From assembly GCF_001262495.1 (NCBI RefSeq), contig NZ_LGYE01000004.1, positions 124,001 to 188,000 on the forward strand: DNA of 64,000 nt. Reading direction: 5' to 3'. The notes below the pieces were generated by a model. That model made no database searches, was not told where the DNA came from, and saw nothing but the letters and a program-made list of their open reading frames with translations. This DNA comes from Microbacterium sp. GCS4. GTDB taxonomy: Bacteria; Actinomycetota; Actinomycetes; Actinomycetales; Microbacteriaceae. Both the position numbers and the translations under genes were made by a program. Shown piece after piece: positions 44,708-51,792 of this stretch. Position 1 is the stretch's first letter, and each line of letters opens with the position of its first letter.

Positions 44708-44989
44708 TCACACGAGGTCGTAGTACCCCCCGTAGGGGAACTCGAGGTCGCCGGTGTCGCGGGAGTCGTACGCCACGGTCGCGACGCTGATCGTGACGTG
44801 CGTGCGCGGCGTGACGAGCACGCTCACCGATCGGTTGCCCACCACGGTCATGTCGACGAACGTGCCGGCCGTCTCCACGGCGTTCTCGATCCGACGGCGC
44901 AGGTCCCCCACGTCCTGGTCCTGAGAGAGGAGGAAGCTGGCTCCGTCGATGGTCACCTCAGTTCTGATCATCGTCTTCGCTTCGCTCAT
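44708..44989 (-). CDS. Small conserved-looking protein, unknown
   Basis: The 93-residue protein (ATG 44989) has a clear alternating strand-helix pattern: MIRTEVTIDGASFLLSQDQD, an amphipathic helix (VGDLRRRIENAVETAGTF) and a strand-rich end finishing in an aromatic tail (FPYGGYYDLV). It is convergent with the LysR gene. No family is recognised. Confidence 0.6.
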   Translation of the reverse strand: MSEAKTMIRTEVTIDGASFLLSQDQDVGDLRRRIENAVETAGTFVDMTVVGNRSVSVLVTPRTHVTISVATVAYDSRDTGDLEFPYGGYYDLV

Positions 44990-45150
44990 GCCCGGCACGG
45001 TACGCCGGACGCACCGGGATCGAGAGGGGGTTGCATCCTCGGGGGTCGGATGGCAGGACACGCCCGGCCTCACTTCCTACGAAGCACCTATGGAAGCGCA
45101 TCCACGAGTCTGGGAATTGCCTGAATCCCTGGTCAGAGTTGTTAACAGAT

Positions 45151-45170
45151 TCATCCACAGGTGTGGATGA
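45151..45170. other. Inverted pair of DnaA-box-like sites
   Basis: TCATCCACA (45151-45159) and its exact complement TGTGGATGA (45162-45170) face each other across two bases, each one mismatch from TTATCCACA. GTTAAC occurs just upstream (45141-45146), as it does in the cluster near 29.1 kb. It lies in the short gap downstream of ilvD. Confidence 0.45.
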
Positions 45171-45226
45171 CTGTATGACCGTTCAGGGATCAGGCCGACG
45201 TCGACCTCAGGGGAACCGGCGCGCTC

Positions 45227-47131
45227 TCAGACCAGGGCGGATGCCGCGCGCAGCTCCTGCTCGCGGAGTGCGCGCTCGACCGCCTCGACATCGCGGACCG
45301 CACCGCGGTCTGCCGAGGTCGCCATGGTCGCGTACGAGCGCAGCGCGAGCGACACCGGTCGCTGACGGTCCTTCGGGCGAAAGCCGCCGTTCTCGAGCAG
45401 CGCGACACGGCGGCGCTCGAGCTCGGCCTCGTCGACCTGCAGCGTGAGGTCGCGCGTCGGGATGTCGATCGAGATGATGTCGCCGTCCTCGACGAGCGCG
45501 ATCACGCCGCCGGACGCCGCCTCCGGCGAGACATGCCCGATCGACAGCCCGGAGGTCCCGCCCGAGAAGCGGCCGTCCGTGATGAGGGCGCACACCTTGC
45601 CGAGGCCGCGACCCTTGAGGAACGAGGTGGGGTGGAGCATCTCCTGCATACCCGGCCCACCCTTCGGGCCTTCGTAGCGGATCACGACGACGTCACCCGG
45701 CTGCACCTTCTTGCCGAGGATCTTCGCGACGGCCTCCTCCTGCGACTCGCACACCACCGCTGGGCCGGAGAACACGAGGATCGACGGGTCTACGCCCGCC
45801 GTCTTCACGACCGCGCCGTCGACGGCGATGTTGCCGCGGAGCACCGCGAGCCCGCCGTCGGCCGAGTAGGCGTGCGCGGCGTCGCGGATGCATCCGTTCT
45901 CGGCATCCGTGTCGAGCTCGAGCCAGCGCTCGGACTGCGAGAACGCGCTCGACGAGCGCACGCCGCCCGGGGCCGCGTACCAGAGGTCCTCCGCCTCCTC
46001 CGAGACGGAGCCGCCGCGGATGTCCCAGGCGTCGAGCCACGAGGCGAGCGACGGGGAGTGGATCGACGAGACGTCGTCGTTGAGGGCGCCGGCGCGGCGC
46101 AGCTCGCCGAGGATCGCGGGGATGCCGCCCGCGCGATGCACGTCCTCCATGTAGTACATGCGGCCGTAGGCCGGGTTCGGCGCGATCTTCGCGAGGCAGG
46201 GAACGCGACGCGACACGGCGTCGATCTCGTCGAGACCGAACGCGACGCCGGCCTCGTGCGCCGCGGCGAGCAGGTGCAGGATCGTGTTGGTCGATCCGCC
46301 CATCGCGATGTCGAGCGCCATGGCGTTCTCGAAGGCGTTGTAGCTCGCGACGGCGCGCGGCAGCACCGAGGCGTCGTCCTCGTCGTAGAAACGCTTGGTG
46401 ATCTCGACCGCCACCTCGCCCGCCCGCTCGTACAGCGCGCGGCGCGCGGTGTGCGTCGCGAGCACCGAGCCGTTGCCGGGGAGCGCGAGGCCGAGCGCCT
46501 CGACCAGGCAGTTCATGGAGTTCGCGGTGAACATGCCCGAGCACGACCCGCACGTCGGACACGCGTTCTCCTCGATGCGCTGGATGTCGGCGTCCGACAC
46601 CGTGTCGTTCGCGGCCTCGGAGATCGCGTCGACGAGATCGAGGGTGCGGACGCTTCCATCGACGAGCGTCGCCCGCCCGGACTCCATGGGACCACCCGAC
46701 ACGAACACGGTCGGGATGTTGAGACGCAGCGCGGCCATGAGCATGCCGGGCGTGATCTTGTCGCAGTTCGAGATGCACACGAGCGCGTCCGCCTGATGCG
46801 CGTTCACCATGTACTCGACCGAGTCCGCGATGAGGTCGCGCGAGGGGAGGGAGTACAGCATCCCGCCGTGGCCCATCGCGATGCCGTCGTCGACCGCGAT
46901 GGTGTTGAACTCGCGGGGGATGCCGCCGGCCGCGCTGATCGCGTCGGACACGATGCGGCCGACGGGCTGCAGGTGCGTGTGACCGGGGACGAACTCGGTG
47001 AAGCTGTTCGCGACCGCGACCATCGGCTTGCCGAAGTCGGCGGCGTTGACGCCCGCGGCGCGGAAGAGGGCGCGGGCGCCGGCGGCGTTGCGGCCGTGGG
47101 TCACGGTACGGGAGCGGAGAGGAGTCGGCAT
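45227..47131 (-). CDS. ilvD: Dihydroxy-acid dehydratase
   Basis: The 634-residue enzyme begins [20 protein letters not shown] and contains the iron-sulphur cluster cysteines in [17 protein letters not shown] and [19 protein letters not shown], plus SGGPMESG. It makes the 2-oxo acids of valine and isoleucine from dihydroxy acids in the cytoplasm. Other branched-chain genes are not adjacent. It is divergent from the XRE regulator, whose operator overlaps the promoter gap, so local control is possible. Confidence 0.96.
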   Translation of the reverse strand: MPTPLRSRTVTHGRNAAGARALFRAAGVNAADFGKPMVAVANSFTEFVPGHTHLQPVGRIVSDAISAAGGIPREFNTIAVDDGIAMGHGGMLYSLPSRDLIADSVEYMVNAHQADALVCISNCDKITPGMLMAALRLNIPTVFVSGGPMESGRATLVDGSVRTLDLVDAISEAANDTVSDADIQRIEENACPTCGSCSGMFTANSMNCLVEALGLALPGNGSVLATHTARRALYERAGEVAVEITKRFYDEDDASVLPRAVASYNAFENAMALDIAMGGSTNTILHLLAAAHEAGVAFGLDEIDAVSRRVPCLAKIAPNPAYGRMYYMEDVHRAGGIPAILGELRRAGALNDDVSSIHSPSLASWLDAWDIRGGSVSEEAEDLWYAAPGGVRSSSAFSQSERWLELDTDAENGCIRDAAHAYSADGGLAVLRGNIAVDGAVVKTAGVDPSILVFSGPAVVCESQEEAVAKILGKKVQPGDVVVIRYEGPKGGPGMQEMLHPTSFLKGRGLGKVCALITDGRFSGGTSGLSIGHVSPEAASGGVIALVEDGDIISIDIPTRDLTLQVDEAELERRRVALLENGGFRPKDRQRPVSLALRSYATMATSADRGAVRDVEAVERALREQELRAASALV

Positions 47132-47179
47132 CGTTCCACTGTGGCCTCGCGCGCGCGGTGGGGGAAGACGCCGCTGACA

Positions 47180-47198
47180 CTAGTAGTGGGAGTACTAG
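47180..47198. promoter_or_regulatory. Dyad between ilvD and XRE regulator, overlapping -10 boxes
   Basis: CTAGTA and TACTAG flank a 7-base spacer. TACTAG could serve as a -10 box on either strand; on the plus strand it ends six bases before the GTG at 47205, implying a leaderless regulator transcript. Dyads of this kind are common before MmyB-like regulator genes. Confidence 0.5.
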
Positions 47199-47204
47199 GT
47201 TTGT

Positions 47205-48032
47205 GTGGTGACCTCGGATGAGCAGAAACGCGCGGAGCTGGGCGCATTCCTGCGTGCGCGTCGCGAGCAGCTCGACCGCGTCACCTACGGCCTCCCGCCG
47301 GCCGGGCGCGGCCGCACGGTCGGCCTCCGGCGCGAAGAGGTCTCGTTCCTCTCCGGCGTGAGCGTCACCTGGTACACCTGGCTCGAGCAGGGGCGCGACA
47401 TCAATCCGTCGCGACAGGTGCTGGATGCCGTCGCCACGGCGCTGCACCTCACGGTGGCCGAGCACGACTACGCGCTCACACTCGCGGGCTTCGCCCCGCA
47501 GCGCCCCGGGGGAGGGGAGCCGGTCGAGACCGCGCCCCCGCACGTGCAGCGGTTCCTCGACGCCCTCGACGAGCATCCCGCCTACGCGCTCGCGCCCGAC
47601 TGGGGCATCGCGGGCTGGAACCGAGCGTACGAACGGCTGTACCCCAACGTCGCCACGACCCCGCCCGAGCAGCGCAACCTGCTGCGCCTGATCTTCACCG
47701 ACCCCGCGGTGCGCTCACTGCTCGACGACTGGGACGACACCAGCCGCCGGTTCCTCGCCGAGTTCCGCGCCGAGGCCGGACCGCGGCTCGGCGACCCTCG
47801 CTACCGCGACCTGATCGGGCGACTGCGCGAGGAGAGCCCGGAGTTCCGTGAGCGCTGGGAGAGCCACGGCGTCGGGGGCTTCGAGTCCCGCGAGCGCGTG
47901 TTCCAGCATCCGACCCTCGGGCGTCTCGTGTTCGAGCACCACCAGATGCGGCCGTCGGACCAGACAGACATCCAGCTCGTCGTCTACACCGCGGATGCCG
48001 AGACGCGTGAGCGCTTCGCGGCGGGCTACTGA
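47205..48032 (+). CDS. XRE-family regulator with MmyB-like ligand domain
   Basis: The 275-residue protein starts at GTG 47205 or 47208. Its N-terminal HTH reads TVGLRREEVSFLSGVSVTWY then TWLEQGRDINPS, and the C-terminal two thirds form the MmyB-like ligand-binding region with WNRAYERLYP and FEHHQMRPSDQTDIQLVVYT. Such proteins usually control a divergent neighbour, often an oxidoreductase; here the divergent gene is ilvD, which is unusual. Confidence 0.88.
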   Translation: MVTSDEQKRAELGAFLRARREQLDRVTYGLPPAGRGRTVGLRREEVSFLSGVSVTWYTWLEQGRDINPSRQVLDAVATALHLTVAEHDYALTLAGFAPQRPGGGEPVETAPPHVQRFLDALDEHPAYALAPDWGIAGWNRAYERLYPNVATTPPEQRNLLRLIFTDPAVRSLLDDWDDTSRRFLAEFRAEAGPRLGDPRYRDLIGRLREESPEFRERWESHGVGGFESRERVFQHPTLGRLVFEHHQMRPSDQTDIQLVVYTADAETRERFAAGY

Positions 48033-48177
48033 GCCGTTTCGCCGACGCCCCATCTGGTAGCCGACGCCCCTACTGAACGACGTCGCTCAGCCGGGGCGTG
48101 GACGCCCAGCAGGGGCGTCGGCATGTGGAGAGGTCAAGCCCCTCGTCGACCCCGCCCACGTGACGCAGACTGCTCGC

Positions 48178-48663
48178 ATGTCTGCTGAGCAGCCCACGCC
48201 CACCGACGACGGCCATCATGTCGTGATCGACGGTCGGAAGTGGCGCGCGACCGACCCGTCGATCCCCGAGTCCTTCCGACAGGAGCTCGTCGACGAGCTG
48301 ATGGCCGCGCGCCGAGCGGTGAAAGCCGGGGAGTCGGATGCCCGCGCACGCGTGAACGATGCGAAGACCGCTCTCGGCGAGCGCGGTCACCCCTGGTGGG
48401 AGGAAGCGGTCGGCTCGGGCTTCGACGACCGCATCGCCGCCGCGATCCGCGCCCTCACCCGCAAGCGTGCGGAGTCGTCGATCTGCCCGAGCGACGTGGC
48501 GCGCACGATCGGCGGCGACTCATGGCGGGCGCGCATGGACGACGTGCGCCGCGTCACGGGGGAGCTGGCCGATCGGGGCGACGTCGTGGTCACGCAGAAG
48601 GGCGAACCCGTGCGTCTCGCGGACGTGAAGGGCCCCGTGCGCATCCGGCGCGCACCGCAGTGA
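48178..48663 (+). CDS. DUF3253-domain protein
   Basis: The 161-residue protein has a charged N-terminal half (HHVVIDGRKWRATDPSIPES) and a C-terminal winged-helix-like DUF3253 domain (RIAAAIRALTRKRAESSICP, SDVARTIGGDSWRARMDDVR). DUF3253 is a small putative DNA-binding module of unknown role. The ATG at 48178 has no clear ribosome site. It is the last chromosomal gene before the integrated element. Confidence 0.75.
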   Translation: MSAEQPTPTDDGHHVVIDGRKWRATDPSIPESFRQELVDELMAARRAVKAGESDARARVNDAKTALGERGHPWWEEAVGSGFDDRIAAAIRALTRKRAESSICPSDVARTIGGDSWRARMDDVRRVTGELADRGDVVVTQKGEPVRLADVKGPVRIRRAPQ

Positions 48664-48683
48664 GACCTCGACCGGGGGAGAAA

Positions 48684-48716
48684 CGAGAAGGCCCCGCACA
48701 GGGCGGGGCCTTCTCG
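48684..48716. terminator. Terminator of the DUF3253 gene
   Basis: CGAGAAGGCCCCGC and its complement make a 14-base stem with a 5-base loop, 20 bases after the stop. Confidence 0.8.
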
Positions 48717-48730
48717 AACTGTCTCAACAC

Positions 48731-48781
48731 AGTGTGGAGCCTAGGAGATTCGAACTCCTGACATCCTGCTTGCAAAGCAGG
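48731..48781. repeat. attL, 51-bp core
   Basis: These 51 bases are identical to 59225-59275. They hold the tRNA-Ala 3' half from the anticodon stem to the acceptor end plus flanking bases. Beyond the core the sequence departs from the tRNA, so this is a non-functional remnant of the original 3' end. Confidence 0.92.
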
Positions 48782-48797
48782 GCTACCGCCTCCACCA

Positions 48798-48837
48798 AGG
48801 GCCCGGATTCCCGCAGATTCATGCGGAGCCGGGCCCT
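48798..48837. terminator. Hairpin just inside attL
   Basis: AGGGCCCGG and CCGGGCCCT pair around an inner stem CCGCA/TGCGG. It could stop transcription leaving or entering the element. Confidence 0.6.
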
Positions 48838-48866
48838 CGTTCGTACAACCAGACACAACCCAGATA

Positions 48867-48906
48867 TGGCACGAACAACCCCGTAATGGCACGAATCTGG
48901 CACGAA
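48867..48906. repeat. Three TGGCACGAA repeats, possible integrase arm sites
   Basis: TGGCACGAA occurs at 48867-48875, 48887-48895 and 48898-48906, all in the same orientation and about 90 bases inside the attL core. A related pair (TGGCACGGG, TGGCACGAG) lies at 59134 and 59145 near attR. Position and repetition suit arm-type binding sites for the tyrosine recombinase. Confidence 0.55.
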
Positions 48907-48978
48907 CGAGAGGCCCCACGAGCGACCTGCCGTGAGTGGATGCGTCGCCGCGGAGACGCCCGTCAACGGGCCGCGCGG

Positions 48979-49674
48979 TCAGCCGTGATCGAGCAGGGCG
49001 CGCACGTCCTCGGGCGTGATCCACTGGCCCCGATGGCACATGCGATGGCAGTTGGCGCAGAGGAGCGCGAGGTCATCGAGACGGGTCACCGTCGCCCCAG
49101 TCACGTGGAGCGGGCGCACGTGGTGAACCTCGACGTAGCCCTCCCCACGCTCCCCATAGGTGAGGCCGAAGTCGAAGCCGCAGACCTCGCATGCGGTGGT
49201 GCCGCCAGCGTCCAGCACGGCGCGAATCTTCCGGGTGCGGAGGCCACGGTCACGCTCACGGCGGCGGGCGATGTGCTCCAAGATGCCGCCCTCGCGGGCC
49301 TCCGGCTCGTCCTCATCGTCGGTCGCAGGCAGAGTCTCGCCCGCGTCGAGAGCGGCGCGGATCGCCGCCGCGCGCGCCTGCATCTCTGCGGTGGCCGCAC
49401 GGAATGCGGCAATGACGGGAGCGTCCAGACGCCCGCCCCGCGTGGGCCTGCCCTCGTAGTGCTCGTCAGCGGTGGATAGGTCGTAGGTCTTTCGCTGGAT
49501 GCTCGACGGGCTCCGGAAGTTCGCGGGGAGTTCTTCCCCGTCGTGGAGTTGGCCGCGTCGTAGGAGCGTGGAGAGGGCCTGGGCCTCGGGTGAGGCGGCG
49601 CGCACACCGGTCCACCCGTTCCGGCTCACGAGGTCGGCGGCGAGCACCAACTCGTCATAGACCCAATCGACCAT
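48979..49674 (-). CDS. HNH endonuclease (McrA-like)
   Basis: The 231-residue protein carries a C-terminal HNH domain: zinc ligands CEVC (162-165) and CANCHRMCH (206-214), and the catalytic VHHVRPL at 183-189. The N-terminal ~130 residues include SSIQRKTYDLSTAD, often seen in HNH proteins that accompany restriction systems. Its start overlaps the stop of the restriction endonuclease gene by one base, so the three nuclease/methylase genes form one leftward operon. It may cleave modified or foreign DNA. Confidence 0.88.
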   Translation of the reverse strand: MVDWVYDELVLAADLVSRNGWTGVRAASPEAQALSTLLRRGQLHDGEELPANFRSPSSIQRKTYDLSTADEHYEGRPTRGGRLDAPVIAAFRAATAEMQARAAAIRAALDAGETLPATDDEDEPEAREGGILEHIARRRERDRGLRTRKIRAVLDAGGTTACEVCGFDFGLTYGERGEGYVEVHHVRPLHVTGATVTRLDDLALLCANCHRMCHRGQWITPEDVRALLDHG

Positions 49675-50555
49675 CAGGTGGCGAGGTCGAGGGGGAGGTC
49701 AGCGATGTCCTTCAGGCGGTTGCCGCTCACCATCGTGTCGAGCATGGAGATAGCCTCGTCGTTGTCCTCCGCGTGGACGGCCTCGATGAGTTCAGGCAGG
49801 GCGAAATGGTACAGGGTGTCGATGTCCCCGGTGCCGAGCGCGAGAGATGCCAGCCGCGATGGTGACGGCTCGGCGGTGACGACGGCGATGTGAGGGAGCC
49901 GCCCCTTCCGGTTCCGGATGAGGTTGAGGGACTCCGAGCGCGCATTCTGCGCACGATCCGAGCGAAGGGTCCACTTGCAACTGATGACCGCGTGGAGGAT
50001 GCCGCGAGGCTGGTTCACTCGGCGGATCGAGGCCAGGCGGGCGACCGACTCATCCACGATGAACTCCTCGGCGTTGATGAGTTCATCCTCCACGGGATGG
50101 CGCACGACCACGATGTCCGGGGCGATGACGTAGGCGTTGCCGAGCACCGCGCGGAGTTCCGGGTTCGCACGCACCGCCACGTCGAGGTCCATGAGATGCG
50201 CGTACTGGTCGTAGGCCGCGATGTACTCGATGCTCCGACGCCCAGCCACCTTCGTGACCGTCCAGTCTCCCGGCCGGAGCATCCCCAGGCGCGTGAACGT
50301 GGCCCGCACGAAGTCGGCGCACGCCGTCTCGAACTCCCCGCCCGATGTCTGCCCGGCGAGGCGCTCCCCGATGGTTTCCACCAGGAGGTCCTGTGCGATC
50401 CGGCCCGCGTAGGCGATGCTCGACCGCTGGCTACTGTCCGCGTTGCTCGCCACCCCGCGGTCGTTGACCGTGAGCACCCCACTCGCGAGAAGTGAGGCGT
50501 GGAAGTCGCGGCGCGCCTGGGCGAGAAGGGCCTGGCTCTGATCGTCCGCCGTCAT
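49674..50555 (-). CDS. Type II restriction endonuclease, NgoMIV-like
   Basis: The 293-residue protein (ATG 50555) has a PD-(D/E)XK core: APDIVVV with Asp147, then ISCK at 191-194, the SCK variant found in NgoMIV. The stretch RSDRAQNARSESLNLIRNRK and LPHIAVVTAEPSPSRLASLA, LGTGDIDTLYHFALPELIEA match my memory of the NgoMIV family, whose prototype cuts GCCGGC. The actual target here is not known. The ATG overlaps the methylase stop by 4 bases. Confidence 0.83.
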   Translation of the reverse strand: MTADDQSQALLAQARRDFHASLLASGVLTVNDRGVASNADSSQRSSIAYAGRIAQDLLVETIGERLAGQTSGGEFETACADFVRATFTRLGMLRPGDWTVTKVAGRRSIEYIAAYDQYAHLMDLDVAVRANPELRAVLGNAYVIAPDIVVVRHPVEDELINAEEFIVDESVARLASIRRVNQPRGILHAVISCKWTLRSDRAQNARSESLNLIRNRKGRLPHIAVVTAEPSPSRLASLALGTGDIDTLYHFALPELIEAVHAEDNDEAISMLDTMVSGNRLKDIADLPLDLAT

Positions 50556-51526
50556 GCGGCGACCGACGCGCTCGTGGCGGCTTCGAGCACGCTGGCGATC
50601 TGCTCCCCCACAGCCTTCGCGACGGGAGGAGGGAAAGCGTTCCCGACCTGACGGTAGGCGGCAGTCTTGCGGCCGGTGATGTGCCACTCGTCGGGGAACC
50701 CCTGGACGCGCGCCGCCATCTGAACGGTGAGGCGCGGCATCCCCTCGAACCCCGGCTCCGGTGCGGTGTCTGCGATGGAGGAGCCGTTCACCCCGAGATT
50801 CGCCCACGCCTTGCGGGCTCGCGTCGGGCCGAGGTCGGGTCCGCCGTGCTTCTTCGATCCGCCCACGAGCGTCGGGGCGATCTGGGCGGCACCCTGAGCC
50901 CATGCGTCCGCGCCCTCCCAGCCGTTCGAGGCCATGAGGTCGTGGAGGAGACGCCCGACCGTGGGCGCGTCCTCGGGGCGGGGGGTGGGGTAGTCGAACG
51001 CGGGGGCGCGGAGGTCCGTGCGCACAGCGACGGCGATCACGCGGGGACGGAGTTGAGCGACGCCGTAGTCCGCGGCCTGGAGGAGCCTCCACTGTGCGGC
51101 GTAGCCCATGGAGCGGAGACGGCGGGTGACCTTCGCGCGGTAGTCATCGAACACGGGGTCGAGGAGCCCGCGGACGTTCTCGATCATCACGGCCTTGGGG
51201 CGCGTGATCTTCACGAGGTCGAGCATCGCGGGGAACAGGTCGCGTTCATCCGCGGCTCCGAGTTGCTTCCCGGCCTTGGAGAACGGGGGGCATGGGACGC
51301 CGCCTGCCACGAGGTCCACGCCCTCGTACTCGTGCGCGTGGTCCTTGATCCACCGGACCACATCACCCTCGACCACGTTCCACTCGGGGCGGTTGGCCCG
51401 GAGGGTGTTGCAGGCGTTCGGGTCAATCTCGACGGCGGCGAGATGCTCGAATCCTGCCTGCTCCAGCCCCAGGGCTTGACCGCCAGCGCCCGCGCAAATC
51501 TCTACCGACGTGAACGCCATGGCCAC
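50552..51526 (-). CDS. DNA (cytosine-5-)-methyltransferase
   Basis: The 324-residue enzyme has the C5-methylase motifs in order: motif I EICAGAGGQALG, motif IV with catalytic Cys79 in GGVPCPPFSKAGKQ, motif VI MIENVRGL, motif VIII QLRPRVIAVAVR, and motifs IX/X in RVQGFPDEWH and YRQVGNAFPPPVA. It would protect DNA from the nuclease encoded just downstream. It is the first gene of the leftward operon, divergent from the tape measure gene, so the methylase is made first. Confidence 0.95.
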   Translation of the reverse strand: MAMAFTSVEICAGAGGQALGLEQAGFEHLAAVEIDPNACNTLRANRPEWNVVEGDVVRWIKDHAHEYEGVDLVAGGVPCPPFSKAGKQLGAADERDLFPAMLDLVKITRPKAVMIENVRGLLDPVFDDYRAKVTRRLRSMGYAAQWRLLQAADYGVAQLRPRVIAVAVRTDLRAPAFDYPTPRPEDAPTVGRLLHDLMASNGWEGADAWAQGAAQIAPTLVGGSKKHGGPDLGPTRARKAWANLGVNGSSIADTAPEPGFEGMPRLTVQMAARVQGFPDEWHITGRKTAAYRQVGNAFPPPVAKAVGEQIASVLEAATSASVAA

Positions 51527-51792
51527 CTGCCCTTTCCTCTCTCACGAGATTACCGGGCCCCCTCCGACAGTCGCCTGATCGACATGGTGGGCGAGTCCGA
51601 ACATCGGTCCGTGGTTCCTGCCTCTTGCAACATCGGCCGGTTTCCCCGTTGGGGGCACATCACGCGGAGATAACGCCTCTTGCATCATGGCCGGGCCACG
51701 GCGTGGCGTCGCCGCCGGGTCCGTAGAGTGCCGCGCCACGGCTGGCGCGGACGCGCGCCGCCGACCTGACCTGAGAGAGGCGGCACCCCCGC
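51527..51792. promoter_or_regulatory. Divergent promoter region with 14-bp direct repeats
   Basis: No gene is seen. GCCTCTTGCAACAT (51620-51633) and GCCTCTTGCATCAT (51675-51688) are near-identical, same orientation, 55 bases apart. They could bind an activator or repressor of the tape measure gene or of the methylase. No consensus promoter is obvious. Confidence 0.5.

Noticed and set aside
48735..48804. A second functional tRNA-Ala gene
   Set aside because: Only the 3' half matches; the D-arm and acceptor are degenerate and the bases form a separate hairpin.
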